A stretch of 11,428 bases of DNA, from NCBI GenBank assembly GCA_964512285.1, contig CAZEJO010000049.1, positions 1-11,428 on the forward strand, read 5' to 3'. Positions 1 through 7,019 of the stretch are shown piece after piece. Within the stretch, counting starts at the first letter, position 1; each line of letters opens with the position of its first letter. This DNA comes from SM23-28-2 sp964512285. GTDB lineage: Bacteria; Chloroflexota; Dehalococcoidia; SM23-28-2. The notes beneath the pieces were generated by a model that worked only from the letters and a program-made list of their open reading frames with translations, was not told where the DNA came from and ran no database searches. The position numbers and the translations under genes are program-made.

Positions 1-854
1 GTGAGGCCGGCTTCGGTAGGGGTGGCGGTTGGCGCAGCGGTGGTGACGCGGCGAGTGGCCTTGACGACGTACATGGCGCCATCTGCCTTCTGCACTAGCT
101 CGTCGCCGGTTTGGCCATCCCAGGGGAAGCCCGACACTCCCAGCGATACGCTCAGCTTGAGGGAGCGCCCGTTCCGCTGGCAGAAGGGGGTAACTTCCAG
201 CATTCGCCGGATGCGCGTGGCTACCACAAAAGCCCCGCGCCTATCAGTCTCGGGCATGATCACGCCGAACTCGTCCTCGCCCAAGCGGGCAGGGATGTCA
301 TTGGCACGGGTGCACTTCAGTATTACTTTGGCCAGCTCGGCCAAAGCCACGTCTCCCGTCCTGCGCTCGTGGGCTTCGTTTATGGCGTCCAGCTGGTCGA
401 TGTCCAGCACCAGAACGGCCAAGGGGCCCTGCAAACCGCGGGCCCGCTCAATCTCCCGATCCAAACGTTCGAAGAAATATTCTCGGTTGAAGAGCTGGGT
501 CAGGTAGTCTCGCATCGCCGGGTCCTGCGACTCGAGACTGTCGGCGGACGGTTGCCCCCGGCGGTGTTGCGCCTGCGCTACGTGGTTCTTGCGAGACACG
601 GCAGCTAGCGCATAGGCAGTCAAGGTGGCGGCGGCGAAGATCAGGCCGTTCAGGGTGTAAAACTCCCAGCCTAGATTGGCTGCGTGCGCCAACGATAGCA
701 TGACGGCACAAATAGCGGCGAGTATCGCCCCACCGGCCCGGAGCTTCCAACGCAGGCGGGTCAGGTTGCCGCCAGGTGTGCTGCGTCGGTCAGATCGCCT
801 CGTGGTCCTGGAGAGCCTCACCTCGGCGGGGAGTTCCTTTTCTGTGCCTTGCAT
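1..854 (-). CDS. Membrane-anchored GGDEF-domain protein (probable diguanylate cyclase), 3' end cut by window edge
   Basis: Conceptual translation of the minus strand from ATG at 854 stays open to base 1 (284 codons), so the C-terminus lies outside the window. The N-terminal ~38 residues are basic. Two hydrophobic segments follow (about 40-60 and 65-86), then a linker and a GGDEF domain starting near NREYF (123-127). By alignment with the PleD pattern, metal- and nucleotide-contact positions are kept: D151, N159, D168, and D194/E195 in the signature. The signature itself reads GEDEF (192-196), so the second glycine is replaced by Glu. An inhibitory-site motif RxxD (RAND, 183-186) lies exactly five residues upstream. 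The family joins two GTP into cyclic di-GMP. Whether the G-to-E change leaves activity is unknown. ATG 854 has no strong ribosome site close by (an AAGGA lies about 20 bases upstream); a GTG further upstream in the same frame is a less likely start. It is divergent from the two-component genes. Confidence 0.88.
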   Translation of the reverse strand, partial: MQGTEKELPAEVRLSRTTRRSDRRSTPGGNLTRLRWKLRAGGAILAAICAVMLSLAHAANLGWEFYTLNGLIFAAATLTAYALAAVSRKNHVAQAQHRRGQPSADSLESQDPAMRDYLTQLFNREYFFERLDREIERARGLQGPLAVLVLDIDQLDAINEAHERRTGDVALAELAKVILKCTRANDIPARLGEDEFGVIMPETDRRGAFVVATRIRRMLEVTPFCQRNGRSLKLSVSLGVSGFPWDGQTGDELVQKADGAMYVVKATRRVTTAAPTATPTEAGL

Positions 855-939
855 GAAAATAGCTCTAGCTTCTGTCCTTTCTTCACAACTCTTTTCTTGT
901 AGGACGCTACACTTCACCTCACGTTACAACGCAGCTACG

Positions 940-959
940 CCGTGTCCTCGTCCGTGTCC
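940..959. repeat. 8-bp direct repeat CCGTGTCC, 12-bp period
   Basis: CCGTGTCC occurs at 940-947 and again at 952-959, separated by TCGT. OmpR/PhoB-type regulators usually bind two direct half-sites with a period near one helical turn, so this is a candidate binding site in the promoter region of the adjacent regulator. The 12-bp period is slightly longer than the usual 10-11 bp, and an 8-bp repeat may arise by chance. Confidence 0.3.
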
Positions 960-1145
960 AGCTCAGTGGCGAATATGCACCGCTGGGCGCGGAAATAGGA
1001 GACCTTCTACGCCTTGGTCTAACATACGTGCTCATGCTCGTTCGCCATAAATGTAACAATAACGGGCCGCGGTGAGTCTCTTCATAGGGTGGGCGGATTT
1101 CAGCTTACCCGTACGTTAGCTGGGTCTTGTCTTCATCATCACCAT

Positions 1146-1155
1146 AGGCAGGTGG
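1146..1155 (+). promoter_or_regulatory. Ribosome binding site fixing the response regulator start
   Basis: AGGCAGGTGG lies just upstream of ATG 1158 and is purine-rich and partly complementary to the 16S tail. It supports ATG 1158 over the upstream GTG at 1089, because receiver domains begin within a few residues of the M-R-I-L-A-V-D-D pattern seen here. Confidence 0.55.
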
Positions 1156-1157
1156 CT

Positions 1158-1856
1158 ATGAGAATACTGGCAGTAGACGACGAACCCGAGGTTGTCGACG
1201 TAGTACGACTTTGCTTCAATCTCCGCTGGCCGGAAGCGGAAGTGATCTCCGCCGGCACCGGTCAGGAGGCGCTGACCGCTGTTGAGGAGCAGGCGCCCGA
1301 CTTGGTGCTCCTGGACATCATGCTTCCAGATATGGACGGGTTCGAGGTGTGTGAAGAGGTGCGGCGCTTCTCCGACGTTCCGATCATCATGCTCACCGCG
1401 CGCGATGCGGAGGTGGAGCGAGTGCGTGGGCTGGAGATGGGAGCCGACGATTACATCACCAAGCCCTTCAGCCACCTGGAGCTGCTGGCGCGATCGCGGG
1501 CGGTTCTGCGTCGCTATCAGAGCCAGCCGCCCGCCGTGGGTGAGGTGTTCGAGGCGGGCAACTTCCAGATCGACTACAACACTCGCAGGGTGACGGTGGG
1601 GGACGAGCAGGTGAGGCTTACCCCCATCGAGTACGGCCTCCTCTATCACCTGACCCGCAACGCCGGGCGGGTGCTGCCTCATCGCACCCTCCTGGCCAAG
1701 GTCTGGGGCCGGGAGTACACCAGCGAACTGGACTACCTGAAGGTTTACATCCGTCGCCTTCGCCACAAGCTGGGCGAGGAGATGAATGCCGCCATCGCCA
1801 TAGAGAGCGAGAGGGGGGTCGGCTACCGGCTGGTCCCCGTCGACTCTCAGTCGTAG
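1158..1856 (+). CDS. OmpR/PhoB-family DNA-binding response regulator
   Basis: A 232-residue two-domain protein, the usual length for the family. The receiver domain (about 1-115) shows the acidic pair D7/D8, phosphoacceptor D53 in LLDIMLPDMDG, the switch threonine T80 and the conserved lysine K102 in TKPF. A short linker leads to a C-terminal winged-helix domain (about 130-226) with the TPIEYGLLYHL and VYIRRLRHKLG patterns and the terminal VGYRLV hairpin. On phosphorylation of D53 such proteins dimerise and bind direct-repeat operators to control transcription. The histidine kinase 178 bp downstream on the same strand is the obvious partner. The effector sequence resembles KdpE/PhoP-type regulators in general, but no specific regulon can be named. 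All catalytic residues are present. Confidence 0.95.
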   Translation: MRILAVDDEPEVVDVVRLCFNLRWPEAEVISAGTGQEALTAVEEQAPDLVLLDIMLPDMDGFEVCEEVRRFSDVPIIMLTARDAEVERVRGLEMGADDYITKPFSHLELLARSRAVLRRYQSQPPAVGEVFEAGNFQIDYNTRRVTVGDEQVRLTPIEYGLLYHLTRNAGRVLPHRTLLAKVWGREYTSELDYLKVYIRRLRHKLGEEMNAAIAIESERGVGYRLVPVDSQS

Positions 1857-1862
1857 CGATGC

Positions 1863-1886
1863 GCGCCTGACACGACAGGTCAGCGC
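1863..1886 (+). other. Hairpin after the response regulator gene; possible weak terminator or mRNA-processing site
   Basis: GCGC-TGAC (with one bulged C at 1867) pairs with GTCAGCGC at 1879-1886, giving an 8-bp stem seven bases after the regulator stop. No T-run follows it directly. A T5 tract occurs later (about 1952-1956) behind only a 4-bp GGAG/CTCC stem. This could partly uncouple regulator and kinase expression, but neither element is a textbook terminator. The rest of the 178-bp spacer up to 2034 shows nothing I can name. Confidence 0.3.
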
Positions 1887-2034
1887 TCCCCAGCCGCCGC
1901 TGGCTCTCATCCTCTGTTTCGGCTTCTCAGTGCCTCTTGGAGGGCCGCTCCCTTTTTCCCAGCAATAGCCTCGCATAACGGATTCTATTGGTAGCGGAGA
2001 AAACGTGTAACAAGAGCGTGGCTGCGGTGTCTTT

Positions 2035-3522
2035 ATGTTTAGAGAGCCTACAGGTCAGCTCATGTTTCGTATGAGACGATATCCTTTCACCAGCGACCCT
2101 CTGCGAGAGGTGCGCTTTCTCAAACAATTGGTGAGGGTTGGTGCATTCTTGGCTACCCTCACTCTTGTGTTGCTTTACCTGTTCGCCTTCGACCTGTCTG
2201 TAGAAGAGGGCGTCGTCATATTCTTTACGATGGCGGTCACTGCTGTCCTGACCATCGAGCTGGTCTTCGCTCATATCCTTCGCCTGACCAGAGCAAGCTT
2301 CTATCCGGTGAAGCTGGCCGTGGAGCTGAGCCCTTTGGGTGGCTTCAAAGAGGCCTGCCGTCGCAGTGCTGAGATGGTGGCCGAACTCTTGGGGGCGGAA
2401 GCGGTCGTGGTGGCCTGGGTACACAGCGAGCTGCAAGAGCTGGAGCCGCTGGCCGGTGCAGGCCTTCCTGAGCAGTGGCTCAAGGTGGCTCCCCACCTCA
2501 GCCTGACCGAAAGCGGGCTCCATGAGACGGTGCGGCGAGGCCAGGTGGTCAGCAAGCAGACGGCGGTCGGAGATCGTTGGTTTTCCGGGCTCGGCGAATC
2601 ATATTCTGTGACCTATGTGCCTCTCCTATCATCGGATAAGGTGATAGGCGTCCTTGGCTTGGCCGGCGATAGCGCCACCTTCAATCCCAGGGATCTTCGG
2701 CCCCTGAGCGGTATCAGCGTCGCTGTTGGCCTGGCCTTGGATAACGCTCGCATGTACGATCAGGAGAGGAAGCGGGCTGAGCGACTGCAAGAGCTGGCCC
2801 AAATGAGGAGCGAATTTCTCCTCACGGTCTCCCATGAGCTACGAACGCCTCTCACCGCGGTCAAGACATCAGCCGAGATGCTCCAGGAAGAGGATGACTC
2901 GCCAGCGGAGAGCACGCGGGGCCAGCTCATCCGCGGTATTGTGCAAGGCGTCAGTCGCCTCAACAACCTCATCGGCGATCTGGTGAGCATGGCCCGCCTG
3001 AGCAATAGCCAACTGCAGTTGAACCTGGAGCCTGCGGGAGCCGGCGAGATGGCAAGCGCCGCCTGCAACCTCATTCGGCCGCTTATCCAGACGAAAAGGC
3101 AGACCCTCGATGCTCACTTCGATGTCCATGGGCCCAAGGTGCTGGTGGATCCGCGGCGCTTCGAGCAGATACTGGTGAACCTGCTATCCAACGCTCATCG
3201 CTTTACCCCTGCCGGTGGGCGCATCAGCGTCGACGTGCGCGAGGAAGAGGACGAGGTCATCATCGCTATCTCCGATACCGGCCCCGGCATCCCCGAGCAC
3301 GAACGAGGGGTCATCTTCGAGCCCTTCTATCAGTCCAGAGAGGGCTCCGGCAGGCGCGTGCCCGGCGGCATGGGCATGGGCCTGGCCATCGCCAAGTCCC
3401 TAACAGAGCTGCACGGCGGGCGCATCTGGGTGGAGAGCGGCGAGGGCGGCAGCACCTTCTTCTTGGCCGTTCAGCGTCATCTGGAGCCTGCTGTCGAGCC
3501 TGCGAAGGCGGGAGTCGTCTAG
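2035..3522 (+). CDS. Membrane-bound sensor histidine kinase with GAF domain
   Basis: A 495-residue kinase, probably the partner of the upstream regulator. Two hydrophobic segments (about 35-52 and 60-82) are separated by only a few residues, so there is almost no extracytoplasmic sensing loop. A GAF domain (about 100-238) and short helical linker (240-258) follow, so the signal is probably cytoplasmic or membrane-derived. The HisKA dimerisation domain carries phospho-acceptor H267 in VSHELRTPL. The ATPase domain has the N-box (NLLSNAHRF, 382-390), G1 (DTGPGIP, 414-420), F-box (FEPF, 428-431) and G2 (GGMGMGLAIAKS, 444-455). All boxes are intact, so it should be an active kinase. Start choice is uncertain: ATG codons at 2035, 2062 and 2071 are in frame and none has a strong ribosome site; all retain both membrane segments. 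The GAF ligand cannot be read from sequence. Confidence 0.93.
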   Translation: MFREPTGQLMFRMRRYPFTSDPLREVRFLKQLVRVGAFLATLTLVLLYLFAFDLSVEEGVVIFFTMAVTAVLTIELVFAHILRLTRASFYPVKLAVELSPLGGFKEACRRSAEMVAELLGAEAVVVAWVHSELQELEPLAGAGLPEQWLKVAPHLSLTESGLHETVRRGQVVSKQTAVGDRWFSGLGESYSVTYVPLLSSDKVIGVLGLAGDSATFNPRDLRPLSGISVAVGLALDNARMYDQERKRAERLQELAQMRSEFLLTVSHELRTPLTAVKTSAEMLQEEDDSPAESTRGQLIRGIVQGVSRLNNLIGDLVSMARLSNSQLQLNLEPAGAGEMASAACNLIRPLIQTKRQTLDAHFDVHGPKVLVDPRRFEQILVNLLSNAHRFTPAGGRISVDVREEEDEVIIAISDTGPGIPEHERGVIFEPFYQSREGSGRRVPGGMGMGLAIAKSLTELHGGRIWVESGEGGSTFFLAVQRHLEPAVEPAKAGVV

Positions 3523-3560
3523 GCTTCCCGCCGCTGCCGCGTCATCTGCTTCGACTCCCC

Positions 3561-3592
3561 TTGCGTTCTTGCTTCAGCCCATAGGCTATAAT
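3561..3592 (+). promoter_or_regulatory. Candidate promoter for recF (perfect -10)
   Basis: TATAAT at 3587-3592 matches the sigma-70 -10 consensus exactly in otherwise GC-rich DNA. The best upstream hexamer is TTGCGT (3561-3566), but its 20-bp spacing is too long to be ideal, so the -35 is uncertain. Transcription would begin near 3599. The element overlaps the ATG at 3591, which argues that this is not the recF start. Confidence 0.45.
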
Positions 3593-3602
3593 GATGGCGC
3601 TT

Positions 3603-3637
3603 GCCTGTCGGCGAGCAGGGTTTCCATTCCGACAGGC
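3603..3637 (+). promoter_or_regulatory. 9-bp perfect inverted repeat in the recF leader
   Basis: GCCTGTCGG (3603-3611) and CCGACAGGC (3629-3637) are exact reverse complements with a 17-base spacer. The element sits just downstream of the predicted transcription start and 22 bases before the recF ATG. It could be an operator for a dimeric repressor or an RNA hairpin near the mRNA 5' end. No T-run follows, so it is not an intrinsic terminator for the upstream kinase. Confidence 0.45.
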
Positions 3638-3659
3638 CTCGGCAGCCTGGGAGCTTGCC

Positions 3660-4913
3660 ATGAGAGTGCGCCGTCTTCAGCTAGCCGATTACCGCAACTT
3701 CCCCCGGCTGGACTTCGCTCTCCCCAGCGGGCGAGTGGTCATTGTGGGAGGCAACGCCCAGGGCAAGAGCAACCTTCTGGAGGCGGTCTATCTCCTTTCG
3801 GCGATGCGTTCGCCCCGGGCCGACGGCGATGGCGAGCTGATCCGGCGGCAGGTCACCCAGCTAGCGGGGGCGCCGCCTCTGGCCCGCCTGGTGGCTGAGG
3901 TGGAAGGTCACAGTGGGCCTCTACGACTGGAGATGGTTATCGTCGCCCGTGGCGGAGATCTGGGCTTGCCTGCTGCCCGGCCGGCCGGCGTCCCCCGCGC
4001 GAACAAGGTGATGCGGGTGAACGGTGTCGCCAAGCGCCTGGCCGACGCCGTAGGGCAACTGAACGCGGTGCTGTTCACGGCCCACGACATGGAGGTGATA
4101 GACGGCCCGCCGTCCTTGCGCCGCCGCTATCTGGACATCACCATCTCCCAGGTGGACGGAGGCTACCTGCGGGCCCTTCAGCGCTACGCCAAGGTGCTCC
4201 TCCAGCGCAATCATCTCCTGAAGCGAGTGCAAGAGGGTAGCGCTCGCAGGGAGGAGATGGCCTTCTGGAGCCAGGAGCTGGTGCGGGAGGGCAGCCACAT
4301 CATCCGGACGCGGGCCCAGACGGTGGCTACGCTGGGTCCGCTGGCCGCGGCTGCCCACGCTGCCCTCACCGAGGGCCAGGAGGAGCTGGCGCTGATCTAC
4401 CAGCCCCAGTTGGGGGGAGCGGTCGATGGTCTCCAGGCCGCCTCCCTCAGTGAGGACGAGCTGGCTGCGGCCTTCGCTCAGGTCGTAGGTCGCTGGGGAG
4501 AGCGGGAGATAGGGGCCGGCGTTTCCCTTCTGGGTCCTCACCGCGACGATCTGTTGTTCCACCTCAACGGCATCTCGGCAGCTACCTTCGCCTCGCGAGC
4601 TCAGCAGCGCACGGTCGCCTTGGCCCTGCGCCTGGCCGAGGCGCGCTATCTCCTGGAACGACGGGGCGAGTCGCCCGTGCTTCTCCTGGACGACGTCCTC
4701 TCGGAGCTGGACGGCCGGCGCCGGGCGGCGGTGCTGGCGGCCATCGCCGACTACGAACAGGTGCTGGTTACGGCCACGGACGTGGATCGCTTCCTGGCGG
4801 ACTTCCTGAAGGGCGCGACCCTATTCCAGGTGGCTGAAGGCTCGCTGGAGGCTAAGGCCGGGGCACCCGGTGTCGAAACAGGGGGAGCCTCTTCCGAGGC
4901 ACCATCACTGTGA
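3660..4913 (+). CDS. recF: RecF, DNA recombination/repair ATPase
   Basis: A 417-residue SMC-like ABC ATPase. Walker A is GNAQGKSN (31-38, K36). The RecF hallmark GPHRDDLLF is at 292-300, the signature region SRAQQRT (312-318) corresponds to the usual SQGQQR, and Walker B with D-loop is LLLDDVLSELD (341-351). The N-terminal RRLQLADYRNF also matches the family. RecF binds gapped DNA and with RecO/RecR loads RecA at stalled forks. I chose ATG 3660 because the RecF domain begins there and GGGAG lies about ten bases upstream; the longer frame from 3591 begins inside the -10 box. Family members are usually 350-380 residues. The excess includes a low-complexity tail (about 398-417) encoded where the convergent lipid kinase overlaps by 62 bp. 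dnaA, dnaN and gyrB, its usual neighbours, are not in the window. Confidence 0.93.
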   Translation: MRVRRLQLADYRNFPRLDFALPSGRVVIVGGNAQGKSNLLEAVYLLSAMRSPRADGDGELIRRQVTQLAGAPPLARLVAEVEGHSGPLRLEMVIVARGGDLGLPAARPAGVPRANKVMRVNGVAKRLADAVGQLNAVLFTAHDMEVIDGPPSLRRRYLDITISQVDGGYLRALQRYAKVLLQRNHLLKRVQEGSARREEMAFWSQELVREGSHIIRTRAQTVATLGPLAAAAHAALTEGQEELALIYQPQLGGAVDGLQAASLSEDELAAAFAQVVGRWGEREIGAGVSLLGPHRDDLLFHLNGISAATFASRAQQRTVALALRLAEARYLLERRGESPVLLLDDVLSELDGRRRAAVLAAIADYEQVLVTATDVDRFLADFLKGATLFQVAEGSLEAKAGAPGVETGGASSEAPSL

Positions 4914-5787
4914 GGGCCGCCGGCACAGCCTCGAAGACAGTGGGATAGCCGGGGTAGAAGTCGCCGTCGAGTTGCGCTGGTAGAGGCGTCTCGCTGTACA
5001 CCTCCAGCCGCCGCGCCTGCCGGTAGAGGACGGGGCTTGCTCTCAGATGCGCCTGGGCTGCTACCCGCAGAGTGTGGAAGATGATGTCCAGGGTATGGCG
5101 CCCCTGAAAGATGCACGCGTCGAGAAGGCCATCGTCGGCATAGGCGCGGGGTGTCACCTGGGTAACGCCGGCGTAGTAGCGGGTATTGCCCACCACCATC
5201 ATCAGAAGCCTGGTGTCCAGTGGCTCACCGTCGACGATCAACTTGACTCGCTGGCCACGATATCGCAGGGATTGGCCGACGGCCATGATGGCGTAGGTAG
5301 TAGCGCCCAGATATCGCTTGACGTTCAGAGGCAGAGAGGCGGCGATGCTCCCGTCCAGGCCGAGGCCGGCCATCATGAAGAAGTAGCGCCCTCCCTCCTC
5401 TGACGGCGAGCTGGCGCGACCAAGGTCAATGCGCCTCGCCTGACCGCGTATCGCTACCTCCAGGGCAGCGATGGGCTGGCGAGAGATGCCTACCTCCTTG
5501 GCCCAGACGTTGGCTGTGCCCGCCGGGATGACCGCCAGGGTCGTTTCGCTGCCGGCCAGGCCGTTCGCCGCCTCGTTGAGGGTGCCGTCGCCGCCGCAGA
5601 CCACCACCAGCGGGCGTCCTTCCTGGGCGGCGCGAGCAGCCATGGCCGTGGCGTCGCCCGATGAGTGGGTGAGGGCCCAGTCCGCCTGCCAGCCCTGGCT
5701 GCGCAGCCAGGAAGCAGCCTCTCGCAGGTGGCGGCGGGAGGGCAGATTGGGGGCGACGGGATTAACGATTACAGTGGCCGACTGCAT
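4852..5787 (-). CDS. Diacylglycerol kinase catalytic-domain protein (YegS/DagK/LCB5-like lipid kinase)
   Basis: A 311-residue protein, typical for bacterial lipid kinases. The nucleotide-binding motif GGDGT is at 65-69, followed by NEAANGL and by PAGTANVWAKEVG (88-100), matching the family PxGTxNxxA pattern. A GLGLDG block lies near the middle and DGD near the C-terminus corresponds to the usual DGE. The family phosphorylates diacylglycerol or related lipids with ATP at the inner membrane; the exact lipid cannot be assigned. ATG 5787 has GGAG about 12 bases upstream. It follows channel A by 72 bp on the same strand and is probably the last gene of the leftward operon. The final ~14 residues extend past the normal domain end and lie within the overlap with recF, so both genes carry unconserved-looking tails there. 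Confidence 0.92.
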   Translation of the reverse strand: MQSATVIVNPVAPNLPSRRHLREAASWLRSQGWQADWALTHSSGDATAMAARAAQEGRPLVVVCGGDGTLNEAANGLAGSETTLAVIPAGTANVWAKEVGISRQPIAALEVAIRGQARRIDLGRASSPSEEGGRYFFMMAGLGLDGSIAASLPLNVKRYLGATTYAIMAVGQSLRYRGQRVKLIVDGEPLDTRLLMMVVGNTRYYAGVTQVTPRAYADDGLLDACIFQGRHTLDIIFHTLRVAAQAHLRASPVLYRQARRLEVYSETPLPAQLDGDFYPGYPTVFEAVPAALTVMVPRKRLPLFRHRVPRP

Positions 5788-5859
5788 GAGCGGTTCGCTC
5801 CAGGCCCATGCTAGCGCCCCGTCAGGCAGGGGGCAAGGGCATTCTGTCGTGGTGGCCGG

Positions 5860-6897
5860 CTAAGCTCTCTCCGGGGTTGCTTCCTCTGCCGGCTCGGTGG
5901 GGGGCGTCGGGTGCAGGGCCTCCAGTTCGGCTTCATCCCCCAGCACTATCAGGCGGTCGCCCAGCTCCAGGACGGTGGTTCCGCGCGGGCCCACCTGAGT
6001 GGTGCCGCTGGCCTTCTGAATGGCGAGGACGGTGGCGCCGGGACAGGCCTGGAAGCATCCCTCGATGGTCATGCCGGCCAGTCCTGACTCCTCGCTTGCC
6101 TCCAATTCCGCCAGGATCTGCTCGCCGTGGCGGCCGGCGACCAGGCTGTCGATGAAGTCGACCATCAGGGGCTGAAGGGCGGAGAGGGCCATGCGGCGGC
6201 CGCCGATGCTGTAAGGGGAGATGACCCGATCAGCGCCCGCTCGCAGCATTGGAGTCGCGCTGGCAGCCTGACCGGCGCGGCCCACCACGAACAGGCGGGG
6301 GTTGAGGGCCTTGGCAGTGAGGACGATGTAGGTGTTACCGGAGTCGGAGTCGGAGGCAGCCAGCAGGCAGCGGGCGCGCTGGATGCCAGCCTCGAGGAGG
6401 GTAGCGTCGGAGCTGGCGTCGCCTTCTAGCAGCAGGTAGTCCTGCTTGCGGGCTCGCTCTATGGCCTCGGGGTTGGAGTCGACGATGACGAAGGGCACGC
6501 CGCGAGCTATGAAGTCGCGGACGATCTCCTCACCCACGCGGCCGAAGCCGCAGAGGATGTAATGGTCACGCAGAGCCTTGATCTTCCCTTTCATTCTACG
6601 CACCCCCAGCATATTCTCCAGTTCTCCCTCCACGGCGATCTGCATCACCGCAGTCAGGACGTACAAGATGACGATGACGCCCAGAATGATGATGACGATG
6701 GTGAATACTCGCCCGGCACTCCCTAGGGGATTGATCTCGCCGAAACCAGCGGTGGTCACCGCCGTGATCGTCTGGTACACGGCCTCGAGGAAGCTGAATC
6801 CCTCGATGGCCATGTAGCCAACGATTCCCACCGCCCATAGGGTGAGGGCGGCCGTGCCGCCAATGGCCAGTCTGCGCCAGGGTGTGAGCCTTTTCAT
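5860..6897 (-). CDS. Two-TM potassium channel with RCK (TrkA-N/TrkA-C) domain, copy A
   Basis: A 345-residue channel subunit. TM1 is about 11-32, the pore loop carries filter T-T-A-G-F-G-E (48-54), and TM2 is about 64-88. A cytosolic RCK_N domain follows with Rossmann motif GFGRVG (117-122) and acidic D140 at the end of the second strand. RCK_C spans about 262-325. The family forms tetramers whose RCK domains gate K+ flux in response to nucleotides or ions. The filter GFGE is close to canonical GYGD, so K+ selectivity is plausible. I prefer ATG 6897 (M-K-R-L) over the in-frame start at 6963, because the extra 22 residues are Arg/Ala-rich and unlike a channel N-terminus. The ribosome site is weak. 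It is 122 bp downstream of paralogous copy B, whose RCK half is nearly identical. It could instead conduct another cation. Confidence 0.92.
   Translation of the reverse strand: MKRLTPWRRLAIGGTAALTLWAVGIVGYMAIEGFSFLEAVYQTITAVTTAGFGEINPLGSAGRVFTIVIIILGVIVILYVLTAVMQIAVEGELENMLGVRRMKGKIKALRDHYILCGFGRVGEEIVRDFIARGVPFVIVDSNPEAIERARKQDYLLLEGDASSDATLLEAGIQRARCLLAASDSDSGNTYIVLTAKALNPRLFVVGRAGQAASATPMLRAGADRVISPYSIGGRRMALSALQPLMVDFIDSLVAGRHGEQILAELEASEESGLAGMTIEGCFQACPGATVLAIQKASGTTQVGPRGTTVLELGDRLIVLGDEAELEALHPTPPTEPAEEATPERA
6000..6231 (-). repeat. Perfect 232-bp repeat, copy in channel A
   Basis: I see no mismatch against 7187-7418 (constant offset of 1187). It encodes the end of RCK_N and much of RCK_C. 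Flanking homology continues with scattered differences to the pore/RCK junction near 6598 and leftward to about 5910. Confidence 0.85.
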
Positions 6898-6914
6898 CGG
6901 AAGGAACCTAGGTA

Positions 6915-6930
6915 GCCTGGCTGCCCAGGC
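6915..6930 (-). other. 6-bp perfect hairpin between channels B and A
   Basis: GCCTGG and CCAGGC flank a four-base loop in the 122-bp spacer between the channel B stop and the channel A start. No T-run follows on the transcribed strand, so it is not a normal terminator. It sits 18 bases before the channel A start and could affect translation initiation or mRNA stability. The rest of the spacer shows no gene. Confidence 0.3.
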
Positions 6931-7019
6931 GCTTGCGCTCCTGCTCCGCCACGGTCCCACCACTAGGGTGCACTGTCCGACCCTTCCAACCGGCGCAGAA
7001 TACCTCGATCTCTCTCCAT

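Larger units (their letters stand above)
855..1157. other. Divergent intergenic region between GGDEF gene and response regulator
   Basis: About 300 bp without a convincing gene separates two divergent signalling genes, so it should hold promoters for both. I find no clean -35/-10 pair on either strand. It is more AT-rich than the flanks in places (for example around 1045-1063) and holds a short direct repeat at 940-959. The GTG at 1089 extends the regulator frame by 23 residues, but that stretch includes a four-histidine run and resembles no receiver-domain N-terminus, so I leave it non-coding. Confidence 0.6.

Noticed and set aside
111..608. Plus-strand open frames at the left edge
   Set aside because: Shadow frames of the minus-strand GGDEF gene, whose signature motifs are unambiguous.
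1014..1063. Promoter near the AT-rich stretch upstream of the regulator
   Set aside because: CATAAAT/TAACAAT-like boxes have no acceptable -35 at 16-18 bp.
1937..1957. Intrinsic terminator after the response regulator (GGAG/CTCC stem then T5)
   Set aside because: Stem of only four base pairs; too weak to call.
1116..1976. Long open frame (286 codons) on the minus strand
   Set aside because: Lies antisense to the response regulator, which has full domain motifs; His/Gln/Arg-rich translation resembles a GC-rich shadow frame.
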